A stretch of 64,000 nucleotides of DNA, from the NCBI GenBank assembly GCA_905233345.1, contig CAJODQ010000008.1:61200-125199 (forward strand), given 5' to 3'. A program made the translations under genes and the position numbers. Source of the DNA: an uncultured Bacteroidales bacterium. Lineage in GTDB: Bacteria > Bacteroidota > Bacteroidia > Bacteroidales > UBA932. The notes below the pieces were generated by a model that saw nothing but the letters and a program-made list of their open reading frames with translations, did no database searches and was not told the DNA's origin. Below, piece by piece: positions 52,401 through 60,485 of this stretch; positions within the stretch are counted from its first letter, which is position 1; the number at the start of each line of letters is the position of its first letter.

Positions 52401-52822
52401 CACCACTGTTTGCTGCGGTACACGATCTGCTTGCCGTCAGGGGTCCAGCACATGACGATGTTGTTGGGGCCCATGCGTTCGCCCACCATGTCGCGGCTCA
52501 CGAGGGCCGACCAGGTGACGCGCCGGGGCTCGCCGCCCGTGATGGGGATGGTGTAGACTTCAGTGTTGCCGTCGTACTGGCCGGTGAAGGCCACGGTCTG
52601 GCCGTCGGGCGAGATGCGCGGGAACACTTCGTAGCCCACGTGGGAGGTCAACTTCACGGCGTCGCCGCCGTTGATGCCGACACGGTAGAGATCGCCGGCG
52701 TAGCTGAACACGATGTGGTCGCCGCCGACGGCAGGGAATCGGAGCAGGCGCGCCTCCTGGCGGTCTGCGGCAAAGGCCAGCAGCGGAAGCAGGGCTGCCA
52801 GCACGGTGAGGATTCTCTTCAT
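49490..52822 (-). CDS. Tricorn-like S41 serine peptidase
   Basis: 1110 residues, signal peptide (cleavage after AFAAD region). The N-terminal two-thirds is beta-propeller of PD40/WD type (ISPDGQTVAFTGQ, WSPDGKTLYFST and others), followed by a Pro/Ala/Gly/Lys-rich insert (about 555-590), a second domain, a PDZ domain (LDAAGVNAKVGQYITKVNG) and an S41 core: RMNGGGNVS and the nucleophile Ser in KYSSSDGDLFPYGFR. It should degrade peptides in the periplasm. The insert looks disordered and resembles a linker. Confidence 0.9.
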   Translation of the reverse strand: MKRILTVLAALLPLLAFAADRQEARLLRFPAVGGDHIVFSYAGDLYRVGINGGDAVKLTSHVGYEVFPRISPDGQTVAFTGQYDGNTEVYTIPITGGEPRRVTWSALVSRDMVGERMGPNNIVMCWTPDGKQIVYRSKQWCFSGLRGQLCKVNALGGPAEEIPTTEGGFCSYSPDGKQLAMNRMFREFRTWKYYRGGQADDIWINQVGTTKLEKISDNDAQDIFPMWIGNEIYYLSDRDRFMNLFVYDTKTKKTRKVTDFQEYDCKFPSYSQQYVVFENGGYIYKYDVKKGTCEKVTIYLENDNLYSRPEYKNVSDRLNSYSLSPDGERVLLVGRGDVFSLPARKGDVRNVTHTPGAHEREAEWSPDGKNVAWFSDKDGEYQVYVAPSNDMEHPRQLTHFTDGYPSNLQWSPDGKTLYFSTLKRDIYSLDVASGKLDRIIVSQTSAPRGFTLSADGSWATYTMGLDNDISAIYLYNVASGKSYQVTDRWYDCSSPMFSQDGKYLFFTSARELRSQYSQVEWNASYSINSYVFVIPLAKDTPDPTTMTSDEYGVKPAKPEGPRPGGPAPGAPGKPAPEKPAAEKPAKMKVDVEGIGQRVSVLPLPAGRYRLILADNDKLYYSSFGGGMPGMPAGGPGGARGSASAVKVLDLKTLQTSDGPKNMPLSFTPDHKKCLVRDGGKFYVTAWGGPARLDAPVPTQEMDMLIDHEAEWRQIYDESWRVTRDNFYVENMHGIDWNAIHDKYAVMLPYVKHRHDLTYLIGEMISELTVGHAYITSGEVPEIPRIATGLLGGKFSKDPKTGAFRIEHIFKGASWDKTLVSPLDAAGVNAKVGQYITKVNGTPSNELIDIYQALVGKVGKTVALEIADNATGKNARTVYVKPVADESNLAYYEWVNKNIEKVDKASNGEIGYIHIPDMSTEGLDMFTKLFYTQLDKKALIIDDRMNGGGNVSPMILERLQREVYRMSMYRNGANQPVPNQAFYGPKVCLIDKYSSSDGDLFPYGFRQLGLGKLIGKRSWGGIVGISGSRSYLDGQDMRTPFFTSYSLEGKWIIEGHGVDPDIDIDINPFEDYQGKDAQLDKAIEVLKAEMKNWKPLPPTPPAPDKSRIGLE

Positions 52823-52824
52823 GT

Positions 52825-53700
52825 TTATAGGATATTGAGTGTTTGTTCCTTGATCTTTTCGAGCTCGTCTTTCATCTTCACCACGATCTTCTGGATCTCG
52901 GCGTGGTTGGCCTTCGAGCCGAGGGTGTTGATCTCGCGGCCCATCTCCTGGGCGATGAAGCCGAGCTTGCGGCCGGGCATGGGCTCGTTGTCCGCGGTCT
53001 CGCGGAAGTAGCGGCAGTGCTGGCGCAGGCGCACCTTCTCTTCATTGACGTCGAGTTTCTCGAGCCAGAAGATCATCTCCTGCTCGAGGCGGTTGCCATC
53101 CATCTGCAGGGCGATCTCCCGGGCGCGAGCGTCGATGCGTTCGCGGATGGCCGGCACGCGTTCGCGTTCGTAGCGCTCCACTTCGGGGATGTAGCTTTCG
53201 ATCTTGTCGACCTGGGCGAGGACGTCGTTGCGGAGGCTGACGCCCTCTTTGGCGCGGAAGGCGTCAAGGGCGTCGACGGCTTGGCGGATGGCGGCGAAGA
53301 GGGTCTCCCACTGGTCGGGCGCCAGTTCGGTGCTGCGGGTCTCCAGCACGTCGGGCAGGCGCATCAGCGAGCCGAGCATCACGTCGGGTTCGCAGCATTC
53401 CAGCGTCGTCCCCTGGATGGCCTCCTGCAGCTGCTCGTAATAGGCCAGCAGGGTTCCGCGGTTGATCTGTTTCGTGGCGGCGCCTTCGGAACGTTCAACG
53501 GTGATGAAGAGGTCGATGCTGCCGCGGCCGAGCTGCTCGGCGATGTATTTGCGGACTTCGACTTCCTTGTCGCGGGGGATGAGGGAGCTTTTGAGGTTGA
53601 TGTCGGCGTTCTTGCCGTTGACCGAGCGGATCTCGATGAGGTATTTGTCTGAGCCCAGCAGGCACTCTGCCTTGCCGTAGCCCGTCATGGATTTCAGCAT
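52825..53700 (-). CDS. YicC family endoribonuclease-like protein
   Basis: 291 residues. N-terminal LKSMTGYGKAE and C-terminal FIAQEMGREINTLGSKANHAEIQ (DUF1732) are the YicC hallmarks. YicC proteins were linked to RNA cleavage or sRNA stability. It sits 2 bases upstream of the tricorn-like gene and so shares its transcript. Confidence 0.92.
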   Translation of the reverse strand: MLKSMTGYGKAECLLGSDKYLIEIRSVNGKNADINLKSSLIPRDKEVEVRKYIAEQLGRGSIDLFITVERSEGAATKQINRGTLLAYYEQLQEAIQGTTLECCEPDVMLGSLMRLPDVLETRSTELAPDQWETLFAAIRQAVDALDAFRAKEGVSLRNDVLAQVDKIESYIPEVERYERERVPAIRERIDARAREIALQMDGNRLEQEMIFWLEKLDVNEEKVRLRQHCRYFRETADNEPMPGRKLGFIAQEMGREINTLGSKANHAEIQKIVVKMKDELEKIKEQTLNIL

Positions 53701-53743
53701 GCTGTGTATCGGGTTTAACGCGTTAAAGATAGTGATTTTTTCC

Positions 53744-53751
53744 TATATTTG
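53744..53751 (+). promoter_or_regulatory. Bacteroidota -7 box of glnS
   Basis: TATATTTG, 21 bases before ATG 53773. Confidence 0.6.
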
Positions 53752-53772
53752 CAGGTCAAACCGCTCGCAAAC

Positions 53773-55425
53773 ATGGAAGAAGAGAAGAAAAACAATTTCC
53801 TCGAAGAGATCATCGAGGCGGACCTCGCAGCCGGAAAGTACGACACCATCATCACCCGCTTCCCGCCGGAGCCGAACGGCTACCTCCACCTGGGACACGC
53901 CAAGAGCCTGTGCATCAATTTCGGACTGGCACAGAAGTATGGCGGCAGGACGAACCTGCGCTACGACGACACCAACCCCACGAAGGAGGATGTCGAGTAC
54001 GTGGACGCCATCAAGGAGGACATCAAGTGGCTGGGCTTCCAGTGGGCAGAGGAACGCTATGCGTCGGACTATTTCGACCAGCTCTACGAATGGGCGGAGC
54101 AGCTCATTGAGCGTGGTCTGGCGTATGTCGACGACCAGACCCTCGAGGAGATTCGCGTGAACCGCGGCACCGTGGAGCAGCCGGGCATCGACTCGCCCTG
54201 GCGCAACCGCAGCGTCGAGGAGAACCTGCGGCTCTTCCGTGAGATGAAAGCGGGCAAATATCCCGACGGGGCGAAGGTGCTCCGCGCGAAGATCGACATG
54301 GCGCATCCCAACATGATGTTCCGCGATCCGATCCTCTACCGCATCAAGCACGCGCATCACCACCGCACGGGCGACAAGTGGTGCATCTACCCGATGTACG
54401 ACTACACGCACGGCCAGTGCGACTCCATCGAACACATCACCCACAGCATCTGCACGCTGGAATTCGATATCCACCGCCCGCTCTACGACTGGTTCATCGA
54501 GACCCTGGGCATCTACCCCTCGCACCAGTACGAGTTCGCGCGCCTGAACCTGACCTACACGCTCATGAGCAAGCGCAAGCTGCTGGAGCTGGTGGAGAAG
54601 GGCTTCGTTTCGGGCTGGGACGACCCGCGCATGCCGACGCTCTGCGGCGTCCGTCGCCGCGGCTACACGCCGGAGGCGCTGAAGATGTTCTGCGAGAAGA
54701 TCGGCGTGAGCAAGCGCGATCAGCTGATGGACATCGGGCTGCTGGAATACTGTGTGCGCCAGGACCTGAACGAGCGCAGCAACCGTTACATGGTGGTCTC
54801 GGACGATCCCATCAAGGTGACGCTCACCAACTGGGAGCCGGGCGAGGTGGAATGGTTCGAAGCGCCGCTCAATCCGGCGGATCCGGAAGGGGCCAAGCGC
54901 AAGGTTCCGTTCACGGGCGAGCTGCTCATCGACCGCGCCGACTTCATGGAAGACGCGCCGAAGAAGTTCTTCCGCCTGCGTCCGGGTGGGGAAGTGCGCC
55001 TGAAATACACCTACATCATCCAGTGCAACGAGCTTGTAAAGGATGCCGCGGGCAAGGTGGTGGAGCTCAAGTGCACCTACGACCCGATGACGCATCCGGC
55101 CTCCGGGCAGTGGCGTTCGGTCAAGGGCACGATTCACTGGGTGTCGACGGCCTTTGCCAAGGAGATCGAGTGCCGGCTTTACGACCGCCTCTTTACGTTG
55201 GCTGACATGTCGCAGGTGCCTTGCGACAAGGACTACAAGGATTTCCTCAATCCGGAGAGTCTGGTCGTCCGTAAGGGTTGGGCCGAGCCCGCCCTCCTCG
55301 ACGATCCCGGCGATCTGGCGGTGCAGTTCGAGCGCGTGGGCTACTTCAAGAAAGATCCTGACTCCACGCCCGACCACCTCGTCATGAACAAGACGACAAG
55401 TCTGAAAGATTCCTTCAAATTGTAG
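53773..55425 (+). CDS. glnS: Glutamine--tRNA ligase
   Basis: 550 residues from ATG 53773 (an earlier ATG overlaps the -7 box region). HIGH-type PEPNGYLHLGHAKS, KMSKS-type LMSKRKLL, and the C-terminal beta-barrel anticodon-binding region. A direct glutaminyl-tRNA route means the indirect GatCAB route need not supply Gln-tRNA. The choice of GlnS over GltX follows from RFPPEPNGYLH and the barrel (KYTYIIQCNE). Confidence 0.94.
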   Translation: MEEEKKNNFLEEIIEADLAAGKYDTIITRFPPEPNGYLHLGHAKSLCINFGLAQKYGGRTNLRYDDTNPTKEDVEYVDAIKEDIKWLGFQWAEERYASDYFDQLYEWAEQLIERGLAYVDDQTLEEIRVNRGTVEQPGIDSPWRNRSVEENLRLFREMKAGKYPDGAKVLRAKIDMAHPNMMFRDPILYRIKHAHHHRTGDKWCIYPMYDYTHGQCDSIEHITHSICTLEFDIHRPLYDWFIETLGIYPSHQYEFARLNLTYTLMSKRKLLELVEKGFVSGWDDPRMPTLCGVRRRGYTPEALKMFCEKIGVSKRDQLMDIGLLEYCVRQDLNERSNRYMVVSDDPIKVTLTNWEPGEVEWFEAPLNPADPEGAKRKVPFTGELLIDRADFMEDAPKKFFRLRPGGEVRLKYTYIIQCNELVKDAAGKVVELKCTYDPMTHPASGQWRSVKGTIHWVSTAFAKEIECRLYDRLFTLADMSQVPCDKDYKDFLNPESLVVRKGWAEPALLDDPGDLAVQFERVGYFKKDPDSTPDHLVMNKTTSLKDSFKL

Positions 55426-55441
55426 CTCGTGTGCTGGTTCG

Positions 55442-55743
55442 CAGGGTATGCCTTGCTCAACCACCCTCCCACTACGTGGGCCCCTCCCACTGGGGCGTGG
55501 GCGCCATGTTTCTCAAGGCATACCCTGTCTCACGGATCGCACACTTCGCCATGCCTTTGCTTGCGCCATGCGCGGGTGGGTGCTTGCTCCAGAACACATG
55601 CCACCCTCGGCACTGTAAGAGGGAGGGGCCCATGCGTAGCATGGGAGGGGTCGAGCGTAGCGAGACGGTTCTGGAGCAACACCCAGAGCGCACCAGCAAG
55701 CAAATCGAAGAACGGAAGCAATGCCTAGTGCGACAAGCGCAAG
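55442..55743. repeat. Structured non-coding block of inverted repeats
   Basis: The 324-base gap between glnS and mqnC has no credible gene. It contains a perfect 14-bp inverted repeat (CAGGGTATGCCTTG at 55442-55455 and its complement at 55514-55527), a near-perfect 17-bp pair around CTCCAGAAC (55587-55595) and GTTCTGGAG (55670-55678), and local hairpins CCCATG-cgtag-CATGGG and GTCGAGCGTAGCGAGAC. Its end (55716-55743) resembles the 6424-6451 element. It may be a mobile palindromic element or a structured RNA. Confidence 0.6.
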
Positions 55744-55749
55744 AAAGAG

Positions 55750-56853
55750 ATGAAAATGAATAGATTATCAAAAGAAGAGGCGACGCGGTTGTATCGGGAG
55801 GTGCCGTTGGAGGAGCTCTCCGGAATGGCCGATGCCGAACGCTACCGGCATGTGCCGGAGCGCCGCGTGAGCTACCAGATCGACCGCAACATCAACTATA
55901 CCAACGTCTGCCTCTCCGGCTGCAAATTCTGCAACTTCCATTGCCGCCCCGACGAACCCGAAAAAGCGTATACACTTGCTTTCGAAGACTATCTGCCGAA
56001 GATCGCCGAGCTTCGGGCACTTGGTGGCGACCAGCTGCTGCTGCAGGGCGGCCTCCATCCGAAGTATGGCATCGACTGGTACGAGACGCTGTTCCGACGG
56101 CTGAAAGAGGCCGAGCCTTCTTTGAAGCTCAATGCCCTGGGCCCGCCGGAGATCGCCCACATCGCCCGCGTCAGCAAACTGTCGTATCACGACGTCCTCG
56201 TCCGGCTGCGCGCCGCCGGCCTCGACACGCTGCCCGGCGCCGGCGCCGAGATCCTCAGCGACCGCGTGCGCCGCTTCCTGTCGCCGGCCAAACCGACCGC
56301 GCAACAGTGGCTCGACGTGATGGGGGAGGCCCACCGCCTGGGCATGAGCACCACGGCCACCATGGTCTACGGCCATGTCGAAACCCTCGAAGAACGCATC
56401 GATCACCTGCTCGCCCTGCGCGCCCTGCAGGACGTCCGCCCTGCCGGCACGCCCGGCTTCCGCGCCTTCATCTGCTGGCCCATGCAGCTTACGGGCACTG
56501 AACTTCAGCGCCTGGCCGACGCCGGCCGCCTGCCCGCAGGATTCGCCCTGCCGGGCGCGGCGACGGACTGGAGTCCCGCCGAGGCGTTCCTCCGCACCGT
56601 CGCCATCGCCCGCCTCGTGCTCGACAATGTCGACCACATCCAGGCCTCCTGGCTCACCGTCGGCCTCGACACGGGCGTCTGCGCCCTGCACGCCGGCGCC
56701 GACGACATGGGCTCCATCATGATCGAAGAAAACGTGGTCTCCGCGGCCGGCAGTCACAACCTGCTCTCCGACGGCGAGCGCACCTTGCGCGCCGCCATCA
56801 CCGCAGCCGGCTTCGAACCCTGGCTCCGCGACCAGGAATACCGTCCCCGCTAG
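55750..56853 (+). CDS. mqnC: Cyclic dehypoxanthine futalosine synthase, MqnC
   Basis: 367 residues. Radical SAM motif TNVCLSGCKFC (C54, C58, C61), then GGDQLLLQGGLHPKYGIDWY and LPGAGAEILSDRVR. MqnC cyclises dehypoxanthine futalosine in the futalosine route to menaquinone. I distinguish it from MqnE and CofH by LLLQGGLHP and the GAGAEILSD motif. No other mqn gene is visible. It ends 3 bases before REPIN-like element A. Confidence 0.88.
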   Translation: MKMNRLSKEEATRLYREVPLEELSGMADAERYRHVPERRVSYQIDRNINYTNVCLSGCKFCNFHCRPDEPEKAYTLAFEDYLPKIAELRALGGDQLLLQGGLHPKYGIDWYETLFRRLKEAEPSLKLNALGPPEIAHIARVSKLSYHDVLVRLRAAGLDTLPGAGAEILSDRVRRFLSPAKPTAQQWLDVMGEAHRLGMSTTATMVYGHVETLEERIDHLLALRALQDVRPAGTPGFRAFICWPMQLTGTELQRLADAGRLPAGFALPGAATDWSPAEAFLRTVAIARLVLDNVDHIQASWLTVGLDTGVCALHAGADDMGSIMIEENVVSAAGSHNLLSDGERTLRAAITAAGFEPWLRDQEYRPR

Positions 56854-56856
56854 CAG

Positions 56857-56980
56857 CTCTGGCCACAGAATGACGCTCCCACTGGCTACGGCCATTCTGT
56901 GTCCTAGAAACCGCCGTTTTTGCCCGAATCCTGGACACAGAATGCCTCTCCGTCCCGCCAGCATTATTCTGTGGCCAGAG
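56857..56980. repeat. Paired-hairpin (REPIN-like) element A, 124 bp
   Basis: 15-bp perfect inverted ends CTCTGGCCACAGAAT / ATTCTGTGGCCAGAG. Inside are two hairpins with arms CACAGAATG / CATTCTGTG; the first loop is 20 bases (56873-56892). The linker carries CCGCCGTTTTTGCCCGAATC. The second hairpin has a 3-base insertion. The right end reaches into the RAYT gene and provides its last codons and stop. Confidence 0.85.
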
Positions 56981-57959
56981 CGCTATACTTCATGCAGAGG
57001 CAACGACGGAGTTGTGCCTCCGTGAAGGTTCGACCATTCAACCAAGGTTCTTTCTGGCGGTTCAACGAAAGCAGATTTTTCTGCCAGAGCCAGTCGTACA
57101 ACTTGATTCGCTGGTTCTGGGTGAGGGCATAGACAGATGCATCATCCGGATTCCGGAAGATCCGTGGAAGTAGCCTTTCGTCAATCAGCTGGCAGAGTTC
57201 GATATCGGTCATTCGGTGGCGGTTCACCTTCCCCTGCTCAAAAGTCCGCGTCAGTTTCGGATCGAAGTCCGGGACATTCGTTTCCATTAGGTCCAAGGTG
57301 ATAGGTGGTGTATCGTTCTCGTTCTTCTGTGCCTGGATGTCCCGGTCATCTTCGCCGGTACGGTTCATGTGAAACAGGTAGTTGCGTGGTGTGATATAGA
57401 TTTCTTCCACGTAAGCCGTATCCAGAATGTCCTCCCGAAGCAGCAGGCCGGACCGGTCCATCCGATATTGCTCCGGAATCCGGATATTGGAGGGAAGGAA
57501 CTGACAACGTTTCGAAGGAGGCATCAGTTCAGGAACCTGGATTTTGCCAAGTGCCTGGCGAAAGAAGGTATTGGCCGAACCATGCGCATAATCGAAGGGC
57601 GTGGCGGCGAGCCCGTGATGCAGCCCCTGACGATTGACATAGTCGAGGGCCGCCTGCAGATGATACAGGCCTTCGACTTCCAGCATGAAATAATATTTCT
57701 CTCCCAGCCTCCCTTTTCGTTTATACTTTGTATTGAAGTATCGGGCATAGGCGTTCCTGTCGCGATGCATCAACTCACGCGGACAGTCAGACTGCGCCAT
57801 GCTGTGATGATGGGTGGACATGAATCCTTCAGCCAGCGCCCGTGATTCCGTAGACAGACTGGCAACCGCAAAACAGTTGAATCCGACAATCAGGTCGGCC
57901 TCATTGCGATACATGACTTCATCGTGCGATGAAAGACATAGATGAACGGTCTTTCTCAT
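56964..57959 (-). CDS. REP-associated tyrosine transposase (RAYT), HUH nuclease family
   Basis: 331 residues. The Y1-transposase signature has His-x-His at H50-H52 (STHHHSM), then ARYFNTKYKRKGRLGEKYY (about 72-90) and DYVNRQGLHHGLAATPFDY (about 106-124), as in IS200/IS605-like TnpA_REP proteins. The HUH core lacks the usual bulky hydrophobic residue between the His pair (HHH). A C-terminal extension of about 190 residues has no domain I recognise. The protein lies between elements A and B, and its stop codon (TAA, 56964-56966) is inside element A. AAGGAGG upstream of ATG 57959 is a genuine Shine-Dalgarno site. RAYTs are thought to mobilise REP elements; activity here is unproven. Confidence 0.8.
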   Translation of the reverse strand: MRKTVHLCLSSHDEVMYRNEADLIVGFNCFAVASLSTESRALAEGFMSTHHHSMAQSDCPRELMHRDRNAYARYFNTKYKRKGRLGEKYYFMLEVEGLYHLQAALDYVNRQGLHHGLAATPFDYAHGSANTFFRQALGKIQVPELMPPSKRCQFLPSNIRIPEQYRMDRSGLLLREDILDTAYVEEIYITPRNYLFHMNRTGEDDRDIQAQKNENDTPPITLDLMETNVPDFDPKLTRTFEQGKVNRHRMTDIELCQLIDERLLPRIFRNPDDASVYALTQNQRIKLYDWLWQKNLLSLNRQKEPWLNGRTFTEAQLRRCLCMKYSALATE

Positions 57960-58072
57960 AGCATTCTCCCTCCTTCAACAATCTCCTGCGCCATCCCGCT
58001 CCACGAACCATTCGCTTCATCAAGAATGCTGGCAGATGCAAAAACACCTTGCAAAAAATGTGCTACCTCCAT
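57956..58072 (-). CDS. Small open frame coupled to the RAYT gene
   Basis: 38 codons from ATG 58072, starting MEVAHFLQGVFASASILDEA. Its stop overlaps the RAYT ATG (ATGA) and the Shine-Dalgarno of RAYT lies inside it, so it could act as a leader peptide for translational coupling. No domain is recognised. It may be non-coding. The longer in-frame sequence (to 58606) crosses element B and is rejected as a protein. Confidence 0.35.
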   Translation of the reverse strand: MEVAHFLQGVFASASILDEANGSWSGMAQEIVEGGRML

Positions 58073-58112
58073 GTAGATCCTGCGGTAACCCTGTCGTTCA
58101 GTCTTGCGGCCC

Positions 58113-58228
58113 GGCCACAGAATGTCGCTCCCGCTGGCCACAGCCATTCTGTGGCTGGAAAACCGCCGTTTTTGCCCGAATCCTAGACACAGAATGACGC
58201 TCCGCTCTGTCACAGCCATTCTGTGGCC
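58113..58228. repeat. Paired-hairpin (REPIN-like) element B, 116 bp
   Basis: Ends GGCCACAGAATG / CATTCTGTGGCC are perfect inverted repeats. Hairpin 1 (58114-58155) and hairpin 2 (58188-58225) both have 20-base loops (58125-58144; 58197-58216). The 32-base linker between them reads TGGAAAACCGCCGTTTTTGC and onward to GAATCCTAGA. The remainder of the 370-base gap to recG (58229-58329) has short inverted G/C-rich stretches and no gene. Confidence 0.88.
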
Positions 58229-58329
58229 CTGCCAGCGCGGAGCTGGCGAGTGTTTTTTGGAGCCGCGAGCATTTTTTCTGCGAGCGGGACAAAAAACCGA
58301 GTCAGTGGAGCGCCGGCGGGGCGCCGAAA

Positions 58330-60429
58330 CTACGAAATCTTGGAGTAATCTTTGACGGTCGTGTCGAGCCGCAGGGTGCGGAGCTGCTCGACGAGCAGGC
58401 GGTTTTCGATGCGTTCCAGGAGCGGGTCGTCGGCCAGGATCTTTTCGCCGAGCTCGCGGGCTTCCACCAGCGCCGGCGAATCTTTCGCCAGATCGGCGAT
58501 GTGCAGGTCGAAGGCCAGGCCGCTCTGGCGCGTGCCCTCGAAATCGCCCGGGCCCCGCATCTTCAGATCCGCTTCCGCCAACTCGAAACCATCGTTCGTG
58601 GCACACATCAGCTCGATGCGCTGCTTCGACTCGTTGCTCAGCTTGTAGCCCGTCATCAGGATGCAGTACGACTTTTCGGCGCCACGGCCTACACGACCGC
58701 GCAGCTGGTGCAACTGCGAGAGCCCGAAACGCTCGGCGCTCTCGATCACCATCACCGACGCGTTCGGCACGTCCACGCCCACTTCAATGACAGAGGTAGC
58801 CACCAGAATATGCGCCCGGCCCTTCGCGAAGAGATCCATGTCGTAGGCCTTGTTCTCGGCCTTCTGCTTGCCGTGCACCACCGCCGTCACATACTGCGGC
58901 GCCGGAAAGGCCTCCGTAATATGCAGGTAACCCTCTTCCAGGTTCTTGTAGTCCATTTTCTCCGACTCCTTGATGAGCGGATACACCACAAACACCTGGC
59001 GGCCCAGCGCGATCTGCTGCCGCATGAAATTGTAAAGGTCGCCGCGGCGGTTCTCCGTCCAGTGCACCGTCTCCACCGGCTTGCGGCCCGGCGGCAGCTC
59101 GTCAAGCACCGATACGTCGAGATCGCCGTAGAGCGTCATGGCCAGCGTGCGCGGGATGGGCGTGGCGGTCATCACCAGCACGTGCGGTGCCACGGCCGAC
59201 TTCGACCAGAGCTTGGCGCGCTGCTCCACACCGAAGCGGTGCTGCTCATCGATGACGGCGAGCGCCAGGTTGCGGAACTGCACGGTATCTTCAATCAGGG
59301 CATGCGTGCCCACGAGGATCTGCACCGAACCGTCGCGCAGCCCTGCGTGAATCGCTTCGCGCTCTTTCGCTTTTGTGTTGCCGGTCAGCAATTCGACCCG
59401 CGCGCCGGAGGGTGCCAGGAACTTCAGCATGCTGTGGTAGTGCTGGTTGGCGAGCACCTCGGTGGGCGCCATGACGCAGGCCTGGAAGCCATTGTCGAGT
59501 GCCATCATGGCCGCGAGCACCGCCACCAGCGTCTTGCCGCTGCCCACGTCGCCCTGCAGCAGGCGGTTCATCTGCTTGCCGCTGCCCACGTCCGAACGGA
59601 TCTCCTTGAGCACGCGCTTCTGCGCGCCCGTCAGCGGGAACGGCAGCGCCTCGTACGTCTTGTTGAAATAGTCGCCGATGCGGCGGAACACCACCCCGCT
59701 GTCGGCCCGCATACGGATGCTTTTCTGCCGCAGCAGGGAGAGCTGCAGGTAGAAGAGCTCCTCGAATTTCAGGCGGCGCTGCGCGCGGGACAGATCCTGC
59801 ACCGAGCCCGGGAAATGGATGTTCTGCAACGCAAAGTCCAGCGGCGCCAGGTGCTTCTGATCCCGGATCCAGGCCGGCAGGGTCTCTTCGAGCGTGCCCA
59901 GCACCTTGTCGAGCAGCGTGCCGATCATCTTCTCGAAGAACTTGTTGGTGATGCCGGCGGCGTGCAACTTTTCGGTGCTCGAATACACGCCCATCATCAC
60001 GCCGAGCTGCGAGAGGCGCTCCTCCGTGGCCAGATCCACCTCGGGATGGACCAGGTTCCAGCTCTGCCCGAAGACGGAGGGCTTGCCGAAGACCACGTAT
60101 TCCGGACCGATCTGCAGTTTTTCCTCCATCCACTTGATCCCTTTGAAGAAGACCAGGTCAATCGAGCCTGTGCCGTCGGTGAAACGTGCCACCAGTCGCT
60201 GGGAGCGGGCCTGCCCAACTTTGTCGATGCGGGTGATGCGGCCGCGCAGCTGGATGTACGCCGACGACGAGTCGATCTCCCGCACGCTGTAGAAACGCGA
60301 GCGGTCGACATAGCGGAAGGGGAAATAATAGAGCAGGTCGCGGAAGGTACTGATGCCCAACTCTTTGTTTAAAAGCTCAGCCCGTTTCGGACCCACCCCC
60401 GGCAGGTATTTGATGTCGCTGTCCAGCAT
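58330..60429 (-). CDS. recG: ATP-dependent DNA helicase RecG
   Basis: About 699 residues from ATG 60429 (MLDSDIKYLPGVG); ATG 60438 is an alternative, both directly after the promoter. Helicase motifs: GDVGSGKTLV (I), DEQHRFG (II, IDEQH), MTATPIPRTLAM (III), and ESAERFGLSQLHQLRGRVGRG (V-VI). The N-terminal wedge domain has GRITRIDKVGQ. RecG remodels stalled forks and branched DNA. Confidence 0.95.
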   Translation of the reverse strand: MLDSDIKYLPGVGPKRAELLNKELGISTFRDLLYYFPFRYVDRSRFYSVREIDSSSAYIQLRGRITRIDKVGQARSQRLVARFTDGTGSIDLVFFKGIKWMEEKLQIGPEYVVFGKPSVFGQSWNLVHPEVDLATEERLSQLGVMMGVYSSTEKLHAAGITNKFFEKMIGTLLDKVLGTLEETLPAWIRDQKHLAPLDFALQNIHFPGSVQDLSRAQRRLKFEELFYLQLSLLRQKSIRMRADSGVVFRRIGDYFNKTYEALPFPLTGAQKRVLKEIRSDVGSGKQMNRLLQGDVGSGKTLVAVLAAMMALDNGFQACVMAPTEVLANQHYHSMLKFLAPSGARVELLTGNTKAKEREAIHAGLRDGSVQILVGTHALIEDTVQFRNLALAVIDEQHRFGVEQRAKLWSKSAVAPHVLVMTATPIPRTLAMTLYGDLDVSVLDELPPGRKPVETVHWTENRRGDLYNFMRQQIALGRQVFVVYPLIKESEKMDYKNLEEGYLHITEAFPAPQYVTAVVHGKQKAENKAYDMDLFAKGRAHILVATSVIEVGVDVPNASVMVIESAERFGLSQLHQLRGRVGRGAEKSYCILMTGYKLSNESKQRIELMCATNDGFELAEADLKMRGPGDFEGTRQSGLAFDLHIADLAKDSPALVEARELGEKILADDPLLERIENRLLVEQLRTLRLDTTVKDYSKIS

Positions 60430-60441
60430 CTGTGGCATACA

Positions 60442-60449
60442 CAAAAATA
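60442..60449 (-). promoter_or_regulatory. Bacteroidota -7 box of recG
   Basis: TATTTTTG on the minus strand, 12 bases before ATG 60429, so the leader is very short or absent. Confidence 0.55.
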
Positions 60450-60485
60450 AGAATTTTTTGTATCTTGCGGAAAATTTAGAAGCTC

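Noticed and set aside
57956-58606. A 216-codon frame upstream of RAYT
   Set aside because: It reads through element B and into recG; only the last 38 codons (58072-57956) have a plausible start, listed as a low-confidence small frame.
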